DNA from: Desulfurococcales archaeon
GTDB lineage: Archaea > Thermoproteota > Thermoprotei_A > Sulfolobales > Desulfurococcaceae
Assembly (NCBI GenBank): GCA_015520735.1
Contig: WAPN01000024.1
Location: 54,743 to 118,742 of the forward strand
Direction: 5' to 3'
Length of the DNA stretch: 64,000 nucleotides
The notes beneath the pieces were generated by a model that made no database searches, was not told where the DNA came from, and worked only from the letters and a program-made list of their open reading frames with translations. This document shows positions 34,103-44,046 of this stretch, one piece after another. The position numbers and the translations under genes were made by a program. How positions within the stretch are numbered: position 1 is the first letter of the stretch; each line of letters begins with the position of its first letter.

Positions 34103-35440
34103 TTGACAAAGCTTCTGCTCGAAAAAGAAATGATCTACGCGTTAATAGAGGCTGTACGCCTCGCAGAAGAAATTAAGCCTAGCCAGGACGCTAAGCGAAG
34201 GGCCTTTAGAAAATATGGGATCCTGGGGGGTAAGAGAGACCCGCTTGTGACAGCCATATTCTATGGGATAATGAAGCATCTAGGAATACTTAATAGAATG
34301 ATCAAGGAGATAACCGGTGCCGAACCACTAATACTAGACCCATGGTTCAGAGCAGCGCTCCGGACAGTCCTAGAGATCATAGTGTTTAGAAACCCATCCC
34401 AGAAAACACTAAAACTACTCGACAAACCAGTAGCCGAACTAATCTCGCATAAAACCCATCCCTATACCGGCATGTATTACCACAAGCTTTTCGAAACAAA
34501 ACTAAAGAACTACAAGTACAAGCCGAGCAGCGAGGACGAAGAAATAGAGTACAAATACCTCCTCCCATCATGGTATGTTAGAAAGATAAGAGAACTCCTA
34601 GGCAATGAAACCGATGAGCTCATAAGAAGCCTTGATATACCCCTACCAATAAGCGTCAGGGTCAATACCCTCAAGACCAGTGTCGACAAAATAGTAAAGC
34701 AACTTAAGAAGGAGGGAAAACAGCCAGAAGTCTCAAAAATAGCACCCACAGTCATAAGGTTTAAGGGCCCATACAACTTTGAGAAATCACCTATTTGGCG
34801 TAAAGGAATGATCATAATGCAGGAGGAAGCCAGCGCTCTGGCATCCCTTATCCTTGCACCCGAGCCTGGTATGACCGTTGTAGACATAGCGGCAGCGCCT
34901 GGTGGTAAGACCGAGCACATGGGAGAACTAATGAAGAATCAAGGAGCCATATATGCTTTCGACGTAAACAAGCTCAGAATGCAGAGGCTTAAACAGATCA
35001 TTAGGCGGGCTGACATAAATATAGTCAAGACTTATCTCAGGGACGGACGAGAAGCCCCGAGAATACTGGGTGAGGAGATAGCTGATAGAGTACTTGTCGA
35101 TGCCCCATGTAGTAGTGATGGAACCCTAATGAAAAACCCTGATCTTAGGTGGAGACTACGTCCAGAGAAAGTCGAGGAGCTCAGCAAGCTACAATATGAG
35201 TTGCTCGAGGCTGGCTGGAAGCTACTACGAAAAGGAGGCAGGCTACTCTACTGTACATGCAGTTTGTTGAGAGAAGAGAACGAGGACGTGATAGTAAGGT
35301 TCCTAAAGAAACATGACAATGCAAGGCTCGTTGAGCTGAAGGGACCATACAGTCCCGGCTTTATCCCCGGCACTATGAGGGCATGGCCACATAAGCATAG
35401 AACAATAGGCTTCTTCTACGCTTTGCTAGAGAAGAAATAA
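34103..35440 (+). CDS. RNA cytosine-C5 methyltransferase (NOL1/NOP2/Sun family)
   Basis: Methylates cytosine in rRNA or tRNA with S-adenosylmethionine. An N-terminal helical NusB-like region (about residues 1-140) precedes the catalytic domain. SAM motif DIAAAPGGKTEHM lies at about residues 259-271, then the two cysteines of the family in VDAPCSSDGT and LLYCTCSLL. The layout is that of RsmB-type proteins. It is divergent from the biotin-carrier gene and followed by the phosphosugar mutase. Confidence 0.92.
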   Translation: MTKLLLEKEMIYALIEAVRLAEEIKPSQDAKRRAFRKYGILGGKRDPLVTAIFYGIMKHLGILNRMIKEITGAEPLILDPWFRAALRTVLEIIVFRNPSQKTLKLLDKPVAELISHKTHPYTGMYYHKLFETKLKNYKYKPSSEDEEIEYKYLLPSWYVRKIRELLGNETDELIRSLDIPLPISVRVNTLKTSVDKIVKQLKKEGKQPEVSKIAPTVIRFKGPYNFEKSPIWRKGMIIMQEEASALASLILAPEPGMTVVDIAAAPGGKTEHMGELMKNQGAIYAFDVNKLRMQRLKQIIRRADINIVKTYLRDGREAPRILGEEIADRVLVDAPCSSDGTLMKNPDLRWRLRPEKVEELSKLQYELLEAGWKLLRKGGRLLYCTCSLLREENEDVIVRFLKKHDNARLVELKGPYSPGFIPGTMRAWPHKHRTIGFFYALLEKK

Positions 35441-35505
35441 TTAGGTTTATCATGGATATCTTTAAACATGTATGATCAAGGCCTCGTAGGGAGTAGTGAT
35501 GAATC

Positions 35506-36903
35506 TTGAAGCTATTCGGTACCGCGGGGATAAGGAAAAAGTACCCCGACGTCTTGGATCCAGTGCTCGCATATAAACTGGGACTAGTCCTGAGACAGAC
35601 AACTAGTGTCCGTGAAGCCTATATTGTATATGATTCTAGGACCACGGGTCACCTATTCACGGCATCAATATCAGCGGGCCTCATGGCCTCAGGATTTGAT
35701 GTGAACATCGTAGGCCTAGCCCCGACGCCAGTTGCAGCCTATGCAGCGAAAAAACACGGGGCGCTCGGAATATCGGTTACCGCGAGCCATAACCCACCAG
35801 AATACAACGGCTTCAAATTCTACGACAATGAAGGTTATGAGTACGTGCGTAGCCTCGAAAAGATAATAGAAGAAAATCTCGACAAGGCAAAACCCCTATC
35901 ATGGGACAAAGTAGGAAAGACAAGGATAATCCCTCGAGTACTCCATGACTACATCAGCGATATGACAAACATCATCGGTGAAACAAGACCTGTATGGAAG
36001 CCCAGAATAGTTATAGACGTGGCCAACGGTGCGGCATATAATGTTACACCAAGCATAGTTCGTATCCTTGGAGCAGTACCGATAACGATCAATGCTAATC
36101 CTGATGGGTACTTCCCAGTCAGACCACCCGAGCCACGCAAAGACGTCCTTGAGTCATATCTGAAGCTATATTCCTCTGTGGATCCAGCCATGATCCTAGC
36201 CCATGACGGCGACGCTGATAGGCTGGCCGTGCTCGATCCTCACATAGGCTTCATAAGGCAGGACAGGATCATAGCATTATATGCTAAGCAGGCATTACTC
36301 GAGAAAAAAAGCCGTGTCATAGTATCGATCGACACAGGCAAGGTAGTCGATAAAGTAGTCGAAGAACTAGGAGGTAAGCTAGAGCGATACCTGTTAGGGA
36401 AAACCCACGAGCGAGTAAAAGAGCTTGGCGCATCAAATGTAGCGATAGCGGCAGAGCCCTGGAAACTAATAGATCCAAGGTGGGGTCCCTGGGTCGACGG
36501 CGTATGGCAAGCGGCTATACTTACCAAGTTGGTCGTGGAGAGAGGTAAACCTCTCGCTAAAATCCTCGATGAAGAGGGTATTCCCGACTATCCATGGGAT
36601 AGGAGAAGCTATCTATTCTCGCCAACAGAGGTGAGGGATAAAATATACGTTGACCTCGTAGAAGAGCTGAAAACACTGCTAGGCGAGCCTGAGAACATGA
36701 TAACTATTGACGGCTATAGATACGAGTACAGAGACGGCTCGTGGATTCTTGTGCGGAAAAGCGGTACCGAGCCAAAGATCAGGCTATACATGGAGGCGCT
36801 CCGACAGGATAGGCTCAAAGAAATGATTGAGAAAACCGAGAACAAGATAAAGGAAATATGTAGAAAATATAATACAAAGATAGTAGAAAAAACTATTGGA
36901 TAA
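35506..36903 (+). CDS. Phosphoglucomutase/phosphomannomutase family enzyme
   Basis: Interconverts hexose 1- and 6-phosphates (glucose, mannose or glucosamine). The protein starts KLFGTAGIRKKYPD, has the phosphoserine loop GISVTASHNPPEYNGFKFY (about residues 85-103), the metal site DGDADR (about 234-239) and the C-terminal phosphate-binding VRKSGTEPKIRLYMEA. Length of 465 aa is normal. Start lies in ATGAATCTTGAAG, with the TTG at 35506 read as the first codon. Exact sugar specificity cannot be read from sequence. Confidence 0.92.
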   Translation: MKLFGTAGIRKKYPDVLDPVLAYKLGLVLRQTTSVREAYIVYDSRTTGHLFTASISAGLMASGFDVNIVGLAPTPVAAYAAKKHGALGISVTASHNPPEYNGFKFYDNEGYEYVRSLEKIIEENLDKAKPLSWDKVGKTRIIPRVLHDYISDMTNIIGETRPVWKPRIVIDVANGAAYNVTPSIVRILGAVPITINANPDGYFPVRPPEPRKDVLESYLKLYSSVDPAMILAHDGDADRLAVLDPHIGFIRQDRIIALYAKQALLEKKSRVIVSIDTGKVVDKVVEELGGKLERYLLGKTHERVKELGASNVAIAAEPWKLIDPRWGPWVDGVWQAAILTKLVVERGKPLAKILDEEGIPDYPWDRRSYLFSPTEVRDKIYVDLVEELKTLLGEPENMITIDGYRYEYRDGSWILVRKSGTEPKIRLYMEALRQDRLKEMIEKTENKIKEICRKYNTKIVEKTIG

Positions 36904-36908
36904 AATGA

Positions 36909-37133
36909 CTACTTAATAATCCTTCTTTTCCTAAGCATTGTTTTGAGCTCTTCGCGATCCATGATCTCTAAACCCTTAATTTCTTCAAGTACTCGGCGAG
37001 CTTCTTCGCGAACACTTGGTTCTAAATCCTTTAGGACATCTTCAATGATCTCCTTCTTGCTACGTTTATCTCTGTAGAGAGACAATAACGATCCCCAAAA
37101 CATGTTCTTAATTAATCTTTTCATATCTCTCAA
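36909..37133 (-). CDS. Small unknown helical protein (74 aa)
   Basis: Strongly charged, mostly helical, with Glu/Lys-rich segments and a basic end KRRIIK. It ends 5 bp from the mutase stop on the other strand. No family recognised. A start at Met4 is also possible. Confidence 0.6.
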   Translation of the reverse strand: MRDMKRLIKNMFWGSLLSLYRDKRSKKEIIEDVLKDLEPSVREEARRVLEEIKGLEIMDREELKTMLRKRRIIK

Positions 37134-37164
37134 TATTTAGTGTTTCATAATATGTAATATGGAA

Positions 37165-38688
37165 CTAAAAGACCAAATTATTTATGCTCACTGGGTAGAT
37201 CTCAATACTTCTTATGAGCCCGCTATTGATCATCAAGGGATCCTTGTTAAAGCCTATAATGTCAGCATAGCATCCGGGGAGGAGAGCACCCAGAGAATTG
37301 TCACGTAGGAGGAATGACGCTGTTCTCGTATAAAGGTGAAGCGCATCTACGAGTTCTATTTTTTCATTAGGTGTGTGTTTCTCGTATGGACTTCCAGGAT
37401 CTCTTGTGACTGCATAATATAGTCCATCACGGGGATCGATTGGCTCTACCGGGCAATCTGTCGAGAAGCTTATTGTTGTTCTCTCCATGAGTGAACGGAA
37501 CCTATATGCCCATTTGACCCTATATCCTATTCTTTCCATTATCCATTTATCTGATGCTATGAATCTGGGCTGTACACTTATGAGTGGTTTTATATCACGT
37601 ATTATTTCTAGCTGATCATCTCTGACGAGACTCGCATGCTCGATCCTGAGCAGATGCCTATATTGCTTGAATTGATAATAGGCTTTTAGAACTTCATCCA
37701 GCGCCGCATCACCGATAGCATGGATAGCCACTTGTGCATCGACCTTGGCTGCTTCTTTGACGTATTTTTTTATTTCATCATATGTTAGGAGTAATTTTCC
37801 ACGATTACTAGGATCGTCATTGTAGGGTGTTGAGAGATATGCCGTCCTAGTGCCTAGAGCGCCGTCGGCGAGCAACTTTATTCCAAGAACTCTAACGTTT
37901 CCTCCCGTCTTATCTCTCCACTGATAATATTCCTCGACCCAGTCCTCTTGTCCGGGATAAATGTAGACGTACACCCTTATTCTCAGTTCTCCACTTTTTT
38001 CTGCCCCCAGCAGGGCCTCCATGCATTGTTCATCGCATCCTGCAACAGCTATGGTGGTAACACCGTGTCTCAGAATATAGTTTTGAGCCTCTAGTATCAT
38101 GTTAATGAAATCCTCCTTTTTGATCCTGCTCTTGATCCAGGAGTATGTCTTCCATAGCGCGTCTTCAACTAGAATGCCTTTCTCCGGATCAACTTGATCT
38201 TTTGGAAGAATATCTAGGAGATTCTTCAATCTCTCAATACCTGCTGTGTTGAGGAAACCCATGTGGCCACTCTTATGTATTAGAAGCACAGGATGGTCGG
38301 GAATGAGTGAGTCTAGTTTGTTCTTATTAATGATTTTATCGTCGATGAACAAGTTGTGGTCGAATCCTCTCCCGACGATCCATTCTCCCACCTTGTTCTT
38401 TGCAACAGATATTCGCTCTGAGAGTTCCTTCATACTAGTTGTTCTGGATAAGTTTATTGTTCGTAACATGACCGCGAGAGTATCAATATGCATATGTGTA
38501 TCTATGAAGCCAGGTGCCAACACGTAATTATAGTCCCTCTTCTCGGCCCCGACGGCTGAGGCTTTTTTCTCAGCGTTGAGACCATAAGCTATAACCCTCC
38601 CTCTGCATATGAGTAACTTATCAGTAGCAATGAGCGGCTTGTAAGAGAGTATGATCTTAGGTGATGAGAAAAGGATGCATTCACTCAT
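37165..38688 (-). CDS. YtcJ-type metal-dependent amidohydrolase
   Basis: Amidohydrolase superfamily, group 3. Metal-binding histidines are seen in FIDTHMHIDTLA, HKSGHMGFLNT, AIHAIGDAALDE and IEHASLVR, with the aspartate in FSTDCPVEP. The length of 507 aa fits YtcJ-like enzymes, which hydrolyse N-acyl or formamide-type bonds of unknown natural substrates. It starts 7 bp after the stop of the flavoprotein gene, so it is in its operon. Confidence 0.87.
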   Translation of the reverse strand: MSECILFSSPKIILSYKPLIATDKLLICRGRVIAYGLNAEKKASAVGAEKRDYNYVLAPGFIDTHMHIDTLAVMLRTINLSRTTSMKELSERISVAKNKVGEWIVGRGFDHNLFIDDKIINKNKLDSLIPDHPVLLIHKSGHMGFLNTAGIERLKNLLDILPKDQVDPEKGILVEDALWKTYSWIKSRIKKEDFINMILEAQNYILRHGVTTIAVAGCDEQCMEALLGAEKSGELRIRVYVYIYPGQEDWVEEYYQWRDKTGGNVRVLGIKLLADGALGTRTAYLSTPYNDDPSNRGKLLLTYDEIKKYVKEAAKVDAQVAIHAIGDAALDEVLKAYYQFKQYRHLLRIEHASLVRDDQLEIIRDIKPLISVQPRFIASDKWIMERIGYRVKWAYRFRSLMERTTISFSTDCPVEPIDPRDGLYYAVTRDPGSPYEKHTPNEKIELVDALHLYTRTASFLLRDNSLGALLPGCYADIIGFNKDPLMINSGLIRSIEIYPVSINNLVF

Positions 38689-38695
38689 AGCTCAT

Positions 38696-40048
38696 CTACC
38701 AGTTCCTCAATAGTATTCTTCCGGCGATCACAAGTACGTCCCATACCGTGTTGACGGGAGGCGCATAGCCGAGGTCGGTGAAGAATAGATCCTCTATAAC
38801 GCCTCTTCTATGAAGTAGTGCGGCGACAACGTTAATCCTCCAATAGGCGTCTTCTCCACCAATAGCCTGGGCCCCCAGGAGGAGCCCGGATTTCTTATCA
38901 GCAATTACTTTCAGCAAGACTTTCCCGGAGCCGGACATGTAACCAGGCTTAGTTCTTGCCTCGACTAGGGCCGCGATGGGATCGAATCCGTGCTTTGTAG
39001 CCTCTTTCATTGTTAGCCCTGTCCCGGCGACAACTACTCCCTTAATGCTGGTCACACTCGTGCCTGCGACGCCGGGGAACAATATTGTTTTCCCTGCAAT
39101 GTTTGAGCCCGCCACATATCCCTCCTTATTGGCTTCCTGTGCAAAAGGGGTCCAGGTATACTTATCTGTAACAACGTGTTTAACTTCGACATTGTCGCCT
39201 GCCGCATATATGTCCGGATTACTTGTTCTCATCATACTATCAACGATGATTGCCCCGCTCTTCCCTGTTCTAAGACCCAATTGTTCGGCGAACGATGTGT
39301 TAGGCTTTATCCCTGTAGCCACTACTACGGCGTCCGCCTCGTAGGTGTTCTTGGAGGTTATGACTTCTAGGCGCCCGTTCTTCTTCCTTATCTCCTCAAG
39401 GCCCTCGCCATAATTGATTAGTATCCCCTTGTCTCGCAAGATACTTGCAAGCTTCTCACCCATATCGGGGTCCAAGAGCCTTGACAATGGGTACTCTGAC
39501 CGTGTCGATATTATGACGTTTTTACCAATCCTTTGAAGGTTTTCGGCGAGCTCTAAGCCTATGTAACCGCTACCGATTATAACGATGTCCTTGACGGAAT
39601 CTCTGCTGATCTCTTCTCTGAGAGCGACAGCATCATCTATGTGGTGAAGCTTATAGACGCCAGGTAGGTCGATTCCAGGTATGTCTGGTAGGTCAGCCTT
39701 CGCACCACTAGCTATAAGCAGTATATCCCACTCATATTTTCCTCTCCCGCCCGGCCCCTCGTATTCTAGGGTTTTTTTATCGGGATCAATACTGGTGACT
39801 CGATGATTCAGCCTTAGATCAATTCTCCTTTTCTCAATGAAGAATCTGGGGGGATAATGCATTAGTTTCTCGGGTTTATCGATAAGACCTCCGACATAGT
39901 ACGGTGTCCCACATAGTGCGAAGCTCGCCCATCGAGTCTTCTCAAATACTACTACGTGGTAGCCAGGTCTAAGTTTCTTGATACGTGATGCAGCCGCTAA
40001 TCCCGCAGGTCCGGCACCAATAACGGCGATCCTGATGCTCATAATCAT
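38696..40048 (-). CDS. CoA-disulfide reductase/NADH-dependent sulfur-oxidoreductase-like flavoprotein
   Basis: Two-dinucleotide-domain flavoprotein. The FAD site IAVIGAGPAGLAAASRI is at residues 7-23 and the NAD(P)H site IVIIGSGYIGLELAENL at about 172-188. A single redox cysteine in SFALCGTPYY (Cys46) and VAAGDNVEV near residue 290 place it with CoA-disulfide reductases. In hyperthermophiles relatives reduce CoA disulfide and elemental sulfur or polysulfide with NAD(P)H. It leads a two-gene leftward operon with the amidohydrolase. Met1 or Met4 may be the start. Confidence 0.9.
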   Translation of the reverse strand: MIMSIRIAVIGAGPAGLAAASRIKKLRPGYHVVVFEKTRWASFALCGTPYYVGGLIDKPEKLMHYPPRFFIEKRRIDLRLNHRVTSIDPDKKTLEYEGPGGRGKYEWDILLIASGAKADLPDIPGIDLPGVYKLHHIDDAVALREEISRDSVKDIVIIGSGYIGLELAENLQRIGKNVIISTRSEYPLSRLLDPDMGEKLASILRDKGILINYGEGLEEIRKKNGRLEVITSKNTYEADAVVVATGIKPNTSFAEQLGLRTGKSGAIIVDSMMRTSNPDIYAAGDNVEVKHVVTDKYTWTPFAQEANKEGYVAGSNIAGKTILFPGVAGTSVTSIKGVVVAGTGLTMKEATKHGFDPIAALVEARTKPGYMSGSGKVLLKVIADKKSGLLLGAQAIGGEDAYWRINVVAALLHRRGVIEDLFFTDLGYAPPVNTVWDVLVIAGRILLRNW

Positions 40049-40148
40049 ATCGCCTATAATCGTTTTGTTACTGTGCTCTAGTTTTTGGATTAGGTCTTTT
40101 TAATAGGTAGTGTAGACGTATATCATGATTGTATGGGGGGTATCTATT

Positions 40149-40721
40149 ATGCCGAAATACATAGCAATGGCTCATGGGAGAATAATAGGGGTCTACAACA
40201 GTTTTGCCGAAGCGCTTAAAGCTCTTGTAGAGGTCGGTGAGGGTGAAATATACAGGGGCGAGCTGATCCTACGCCTAGGCCCAGAAGAAGCAGAAGATCT
40301 GAGGGGCTACCTTCCAGGTATACCCCTAGAGCCTGTGGAAGCGCCTAGAACACCGGGTCCCCGTAGAGGCGTGGCAGTTGTACTAGACCAGATGTTTAAG
40401 GGGTTCTTCGTAGAGGTGTTGTCCAGGGAGTTTAGAGACATTGAGATACACGAGGTAATAGGTAAGGGCCTGGAGAAGACAATTCGTGCCGGGAATATTT
40501 TCAGGCACCCAGCCGCTAACGACTATGATGTGGCGAGGCTAGTGGAAACACTTGCTGAGAAGGGCAAGAAAGTCATATTCTTCACCGGAGATAAGAAACT
40601 CTATAATCATATTGTAGGTTATGAAGGTGTCGTAGCATATTATGCACCGCCCAACGAGTTCCCAAGTAAAGAGGCTCTTGCAAAGTTTATGGTAGAGAAG
40701 ATAAGGAACAACCTTGGCTAA
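40149..40721 (+). CDS. Unknown protein, possible nuclease-like or Rossmann-type fold (190 aa)
   Basis: No family recognised. Residues 1-60 form a small alpha/beta unit (MAHGRIIGVYNSFAEALKAL), residues 60-75 are a Pro-rich linker, and the rest is an alpha/beta domain with VAVVLDQMFKGFF and VIFFTGDKKLYNHI, whose aspartates are loosely like a PIN-type site. ATG 40149 has six Gs 8 nt upstream and is preferred to the earlier in-frame start at 40125. It is followed on the same strand by a CBS protein and AMP phosphorylase. Confidence 0.72.
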   Translation: MPKYIAMAHGRIIGVYNSFAEALKALVEVGEGEIYRGELILRLGPEEAEDLRGYLPGIPLEPVEAPRTPGPRRGVAVVLDQMFKGFFVEVLSREFRDIEIHEVIGKGLEKTIRAGNIFRHPAANDYDVARLVETLAEKGKKVIFFTGDKKLYNHIVGYEGVVAYYAPPNEFPSKEALAKFMVEKIRNNLG

Positions 40722-40781
40722 GAAACTGACAAGGATTTCTTTTCCCGCAAATATTTTAGTTTTGGGTACAGAACCGTTAGT

Positions 40782-41369
40782 GTGGACGATGCCTGTCTTA
40801 TTCTATGTTTGGGGTGCCAGTACGTGTTGACTAATGACAGGGAACAGAACAGCAAGACATTGTCTCTCGACGAGATACTTGAGATGGGTGTAGAAGAATT
40901 CATGAGAAAATACAGGCCCCCCTCAACAACATATATTATAGCTAGGCCGGGAACTAAGCTCTACAACATATTAAAGGCAGTGGCTACGGGTCATCCCCAG
41001 ATAGTGATCGTAATAGATGAAAACAGGAGACCCATAGGCTTTATAACGGATACTCATCTACTTAAAAGTCTCCAACTAAGACATGGTCATAGAAGCATAT
41101 TATCCTCATTCACAGTATCTCGATACATACTCCCACTGGATAGGAGCCTAAATGTTCCCGTTGAGAGCGTCATGGATAGGAGACCGCCTGTTGTGCGAAC
41201 CGATCAGAAACTCATTGACGTTGTTAGACAGATGATACACCTTGATGTTTCTGCTGTCATCGTGACTGATGAAAAAGAGAGAGTTATAGGAGTCCTTACT
41301 CGTCGTCACATTATCAGAGCCGTTCTTAACATCTTATTGGGTGAACCAATGATTATTGATCTCGAATAA
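40782..41369 (+). CDS. CBS-domain-pair protein
   Basis: Two CBS motifs (about residues 45-100 and 120-185), seen in ATGHPQIVIVIDENRRPIGF and LDVSAVIVTDEKERVIGVLT, make one Bateman module that usually binds adenosine nucleotides. Basic RR/HH residues lie in the binding regions. The N-terminal 40 residues contain two cysteines. It is 120 bp upstream of AMP phosphorylase on the same strand, so sensing of AMP for that pathway is plausible. Start GTG 40782. Confidence 0.86.
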   Translation: MDDACLILCLGCQYVLTNDREQNSKTLSLDEILEMGVEEFMRKYRPPSTTYIIARPGTKLYNILKAVATGHPQIVIVIDENRRPIGFITDTHLLKSLQLRHGHRSILSSFTVSRYILPLDRSLNVPVESVMDRRPPVVRTDQKLIDVVRQMIHLDVSAVIVTDEKERVIGVLTRRHIIRAVLNILLGEPMIIDLE

Positions 41370-41489
41370 AAAACTTCAGCATGTTCTTGGGAAATATTTA
41401 AATATTCGTTCAATACCTAAGATAATGGTTTGCCCAGAAAAGTTCCACCAATATAATTTTGTGAAAATACCATATATAGGTGTAAGGGA

Positions 41490-43019
41490 ATGGGTATTCA
41501 TCTAGAGACGCGTCATTTTCAAATTGAACCTATAGATGTAGATATCGGCAGATCAATCGTTATCATGCACGAGTCTGATGCCCACGAGCTAGGTTTAGGT
41601 CCAACGTCGAGGGTAAGGCTTGCCAAAGGCGATAGGATAAGGAACGCTGTGGTGGCCTTGACAAGAACGATGGCTAGCCCAGGTAAAATACTTGTCAGCC
41701 GAGATATAATTGATGCACTCAAGTTATCCAAGCACGACACCGTCGGGGTACGCCCTATACCGGTTCCGCCGAGCTTCTATATTCTACAGAGGAGGCTAAA
41801 GGGCGAAAGAATCAGTCAAGACGAGATGTATAAGCTAATAAAAGATATAGTTGACGGAGCATACGGCGAAGCAGAAATCGCTGCTTTTCTAACCAGCCAG
41901 CTATACTATGAGCTCAGCGAGGACGAGTTACACTCCCTTATAAGAGCAATGGTTGAAACGGGGAGCAAGATAGTGTTCGAAGACACAGTCTTCGACGAGC
42001 ACAGCATAGGGGGTGTGCCCGGCAACAGTAAAGTAGCTCTAATAGCTGTCCCAACGGTAGCCGCGGCAGGCCTTCTGATACCTAAGACGAGTAGCCGTGC
42101 GATAACGAGCCCGGCTGGGACAGCGGACACCATGGAGACGCTTGCGAGGGTGGATTTCACTGCCGAGGAGATAAAGGAGATAGCTAGGAAGGTCAGGGCA
42201 ACACTTGCTTGGGGTGGTAGACTCAATCTAGCCCCTGCAGACGATATATTCGTGAATATAGAGCGTAAACTAAGCATTGATCCATGGCACCAAATGGTCG
42301 CAAGCATACTGGCGAAGAAAGCCGCTATGGGTGTGGATAACCTCGTAATAGATATTCCGGTTGGGCGCAAAGCCAAGGTCAAAAGCCTTGAGGAAGCCGA
42401 CCAGCTTGCAGGGATATTTATAAGGCAGGCGGCCAGGCTCGGGATGAGGATCAAGATAGCGTTGACGTTTGGAGGTCAGCCAATAGGGGCAACCGCTGGT
42501 CCTGCCCTTGAGGCTAGGGAGGCCTTGAAGACTATGATTGATAGAAAAGGTAAGAAGAGTCTATTAGATAAGGCATTAACGATCGCTGGCATGGTGTTGG
42601 AGCTAAGTGGAAAAGTACCGCCAGGGCAGGGCTTGGAGGCGGCCCGCGAGATATTCATGTCGGGCAAGACCTATGAGAAGTTCAAGGAGATCGTCGAGGC
42701 GCAGGGCGGAGATCCAAATGTGAAGCCCGAGGATCTCTCTATAGGTAAGCACTCTTACACGATAACGTCGCCCATTGCCGGAGCTGTAACGTATATTGAC
42801 AACGCGGCCATAACAACAATAGCACGTGCTGCCGGGGCACCGTTTGATAAAGGAGCTGGCGTCTATCTGCATGCCAAAGTAGGATATAGGGTAAACAAGG
42901 GAGACCCGCTGATAACCATATATAGTAGTAGCTCGACCCGTCTACAGGAAGCTGTGAATCTGGCGACAAGGTATTCCCCACTGATCGTAGAGGGTATGTT
43001 GCTCAAAGTATTACCGTAA
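41490..43019 (+). CDS. AMP phosphorylase
   Basis: Splits AMP with phosphate into adenine and ribose 1,5-bisphosphate, the first step of the archaeal AMP pathway that feeds type III RuBisCO. The protein has the archaeal-specific N-terminal beta domain (about residues 1-95), then the thymidine-phosphorylase-like core with SIGGVPGNSK and KTSSRAITSPAGTADTME, and the C-terminal domain with ITSPIAGAVTYID. Length of 509 aa is that of AMP phosphorylase and longer than bacterial thymidine phosphorylase. Ribose 1,5-bisphosphate isomerase and RuBisCO are not in the window. Confidence 0.92.
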   Translation: MGIHLETRHFQIEPIDVDIGRSIVIMHESDAHELGLGPTSRVRLAKGDRIRNAVVALTRTMASPGKILVSRDIIDALKLSKHDTVGVRPIPVPPSFYILQRRLKGERISQDEMYKLIKDIVDGAYGEAEIAAFLTSQLYYELSEDELHSLIRAMVETGSKIVFEDTVFDEHSIGGVPGNSKVALIAVPTVAAAGLLIPKTSSRAITSPAGTADTMETLARVDFTAEEIKEIARKVRATLAWGGRLNLAPADDIFVNIERKLSIDPWHQMVASILAKKAAMGVDNLVIDIPVGRKAKVKSLEEADQLAGIFIRQAARLGMRIKIALTFGGQPIGATAGPALEAREALKTMIDRKGKKSLLDKALTIAGMVLELSGKVPPGQGLEAAREIFMSGKTYEKFKEIVEAQGGDPNVKPEDLSIGKHSYTITSPIAGAVTYIDNAAITTIARAAGAPFDKGAGVYLHAKVGYRVNKGDPLITIYSSSSTRLQEAVNLATRYSPLIVEGMLLKVLP

Positions 43020-43052
43020 ATTACCCTCGTCGTTTAAAACGCCTTTTTACTT

Positions 43053-43847
43053 TTACTTCAACTCTATCCTGATGTTTTTAGGTTTGATCGAAGCCGGCAG
43101 TACGTTGGACAAGAATCCCTCAATAACACCTATCAATGCATTTGCCAGTTTACCATCTAATATAATAGGCTTATCATTAACAACGATGCTTACGCCTCTT
43201 GTCTCAATACACTGTAATGGGGTTATGATTCCCTTCAACAGTTTTTCCGCTACTTCGTGCTTGGAAGTCATTCCGCAGAGAGCAGGATCAATATTTATTG
43301 CAGAAGAGATCTGCGTGATAGCGTCATGGTATATTTCTCTCGCCAGCTTTTCTGCCTCATCTATAAGGAGAGCATTGAAGCCTTGCTGAAGCGCGGTTTC
43401 AACTACCTCTAGATCGTTACTGACGATATACCATAATCCCGGCTCACCCGAGGTCAGCTCTATCTCTCCGGGCTCTTCAATAATGGCTATTGCTCTTCCG
43501 ATGTTTGCTCCTTTAAATCCCTCGACAAGTACTAATGGCGTATAATAGCTAATATTCTCAATGATTTCTTCGAGGCTCTCCATAGGCTCGGTTATCATGA
43601 TTAGTTCTTCAGGATTAGAGACCACAATGTTGGATGCCCCTGCATGCCTATATCTAGATGCATCATTGAACTTTTCGAGTACTGATGAGCCCGTTTGAAG
43701 AATCACAATAGGCTTAACACCTATCCTGTTAAGCTCCCTTGTAAGGAGGGCGCCAAGACTTGTTTTTCCTGCACGTGGTCTCGTCGATATGATCCTATAT
43801 ACGCTTGTTAGTCCTTCCAGTAACTTATAGGGTTTTTTCGATGACAT
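43053..43847 (-). CDS. MobB-like P-loop protein
   Basis: An N-terminal P-loop STRPRAGKTSLGALL (about residues 21-35) and LVLVEGFKGANIGRA (about 104-118) match MobB, the GTP-binding adaptor of molybdopterin guanine dinucleotide synthesis. The C-terminal 110 residues extend past MobB and carry two cysteines (LCGM, QCIE). No other cofactor genes lie near. A role in molybdenum or tungsten cofactor delivery is likely but not certain, because the extra domain is not typical. Confidence 0.72.
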   Translation of the reverse strand: MSSKKPYKLLEGLTSVYRIISTRPRAGKTSLGALLTRELNRIGVKPIVILQTGSSVLEKFNDASRYRHAGASNIVVSNPEELIMITEPMESLEEIIENISYYTPLVLVEGFKGANIGRAIAIIEEPGEIELTSGEPGLWYIVSNDLEVVETALQQGFNALLIDEAEKLAREIYHDAITQISSAINIDPALCGMTSKHEVAEKLLKGIITPLQCIETRGVSIVVNDKPIILDGKLANALIGVIEGFLSNVLPASIKPKNIRIELK

Positions 43848-44046
43848 GAATATACTCCACCATACATGATTATCATAGATATAGTACTAGTAATTATCAT
43901 CTAGTTGTTTTGGTTTAATTTAACTATCCACAAACCAATATTGTTGAAGCTAAGGTGATAAATATTCTATTTAATTCATGGTTGTCCTTATAAGTCATAG
44001 AAGAATATAACCTTAGACTAGTAAACTGTTTTTCGAAGGTGTAAAC

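Noticed and set aside
41906..42454. 182-codon frame opposite AMP phosphorylase
   Set aside because: It is a mirror of a well-conserved gene, with repetitive Ala/Ser/Leu composition.
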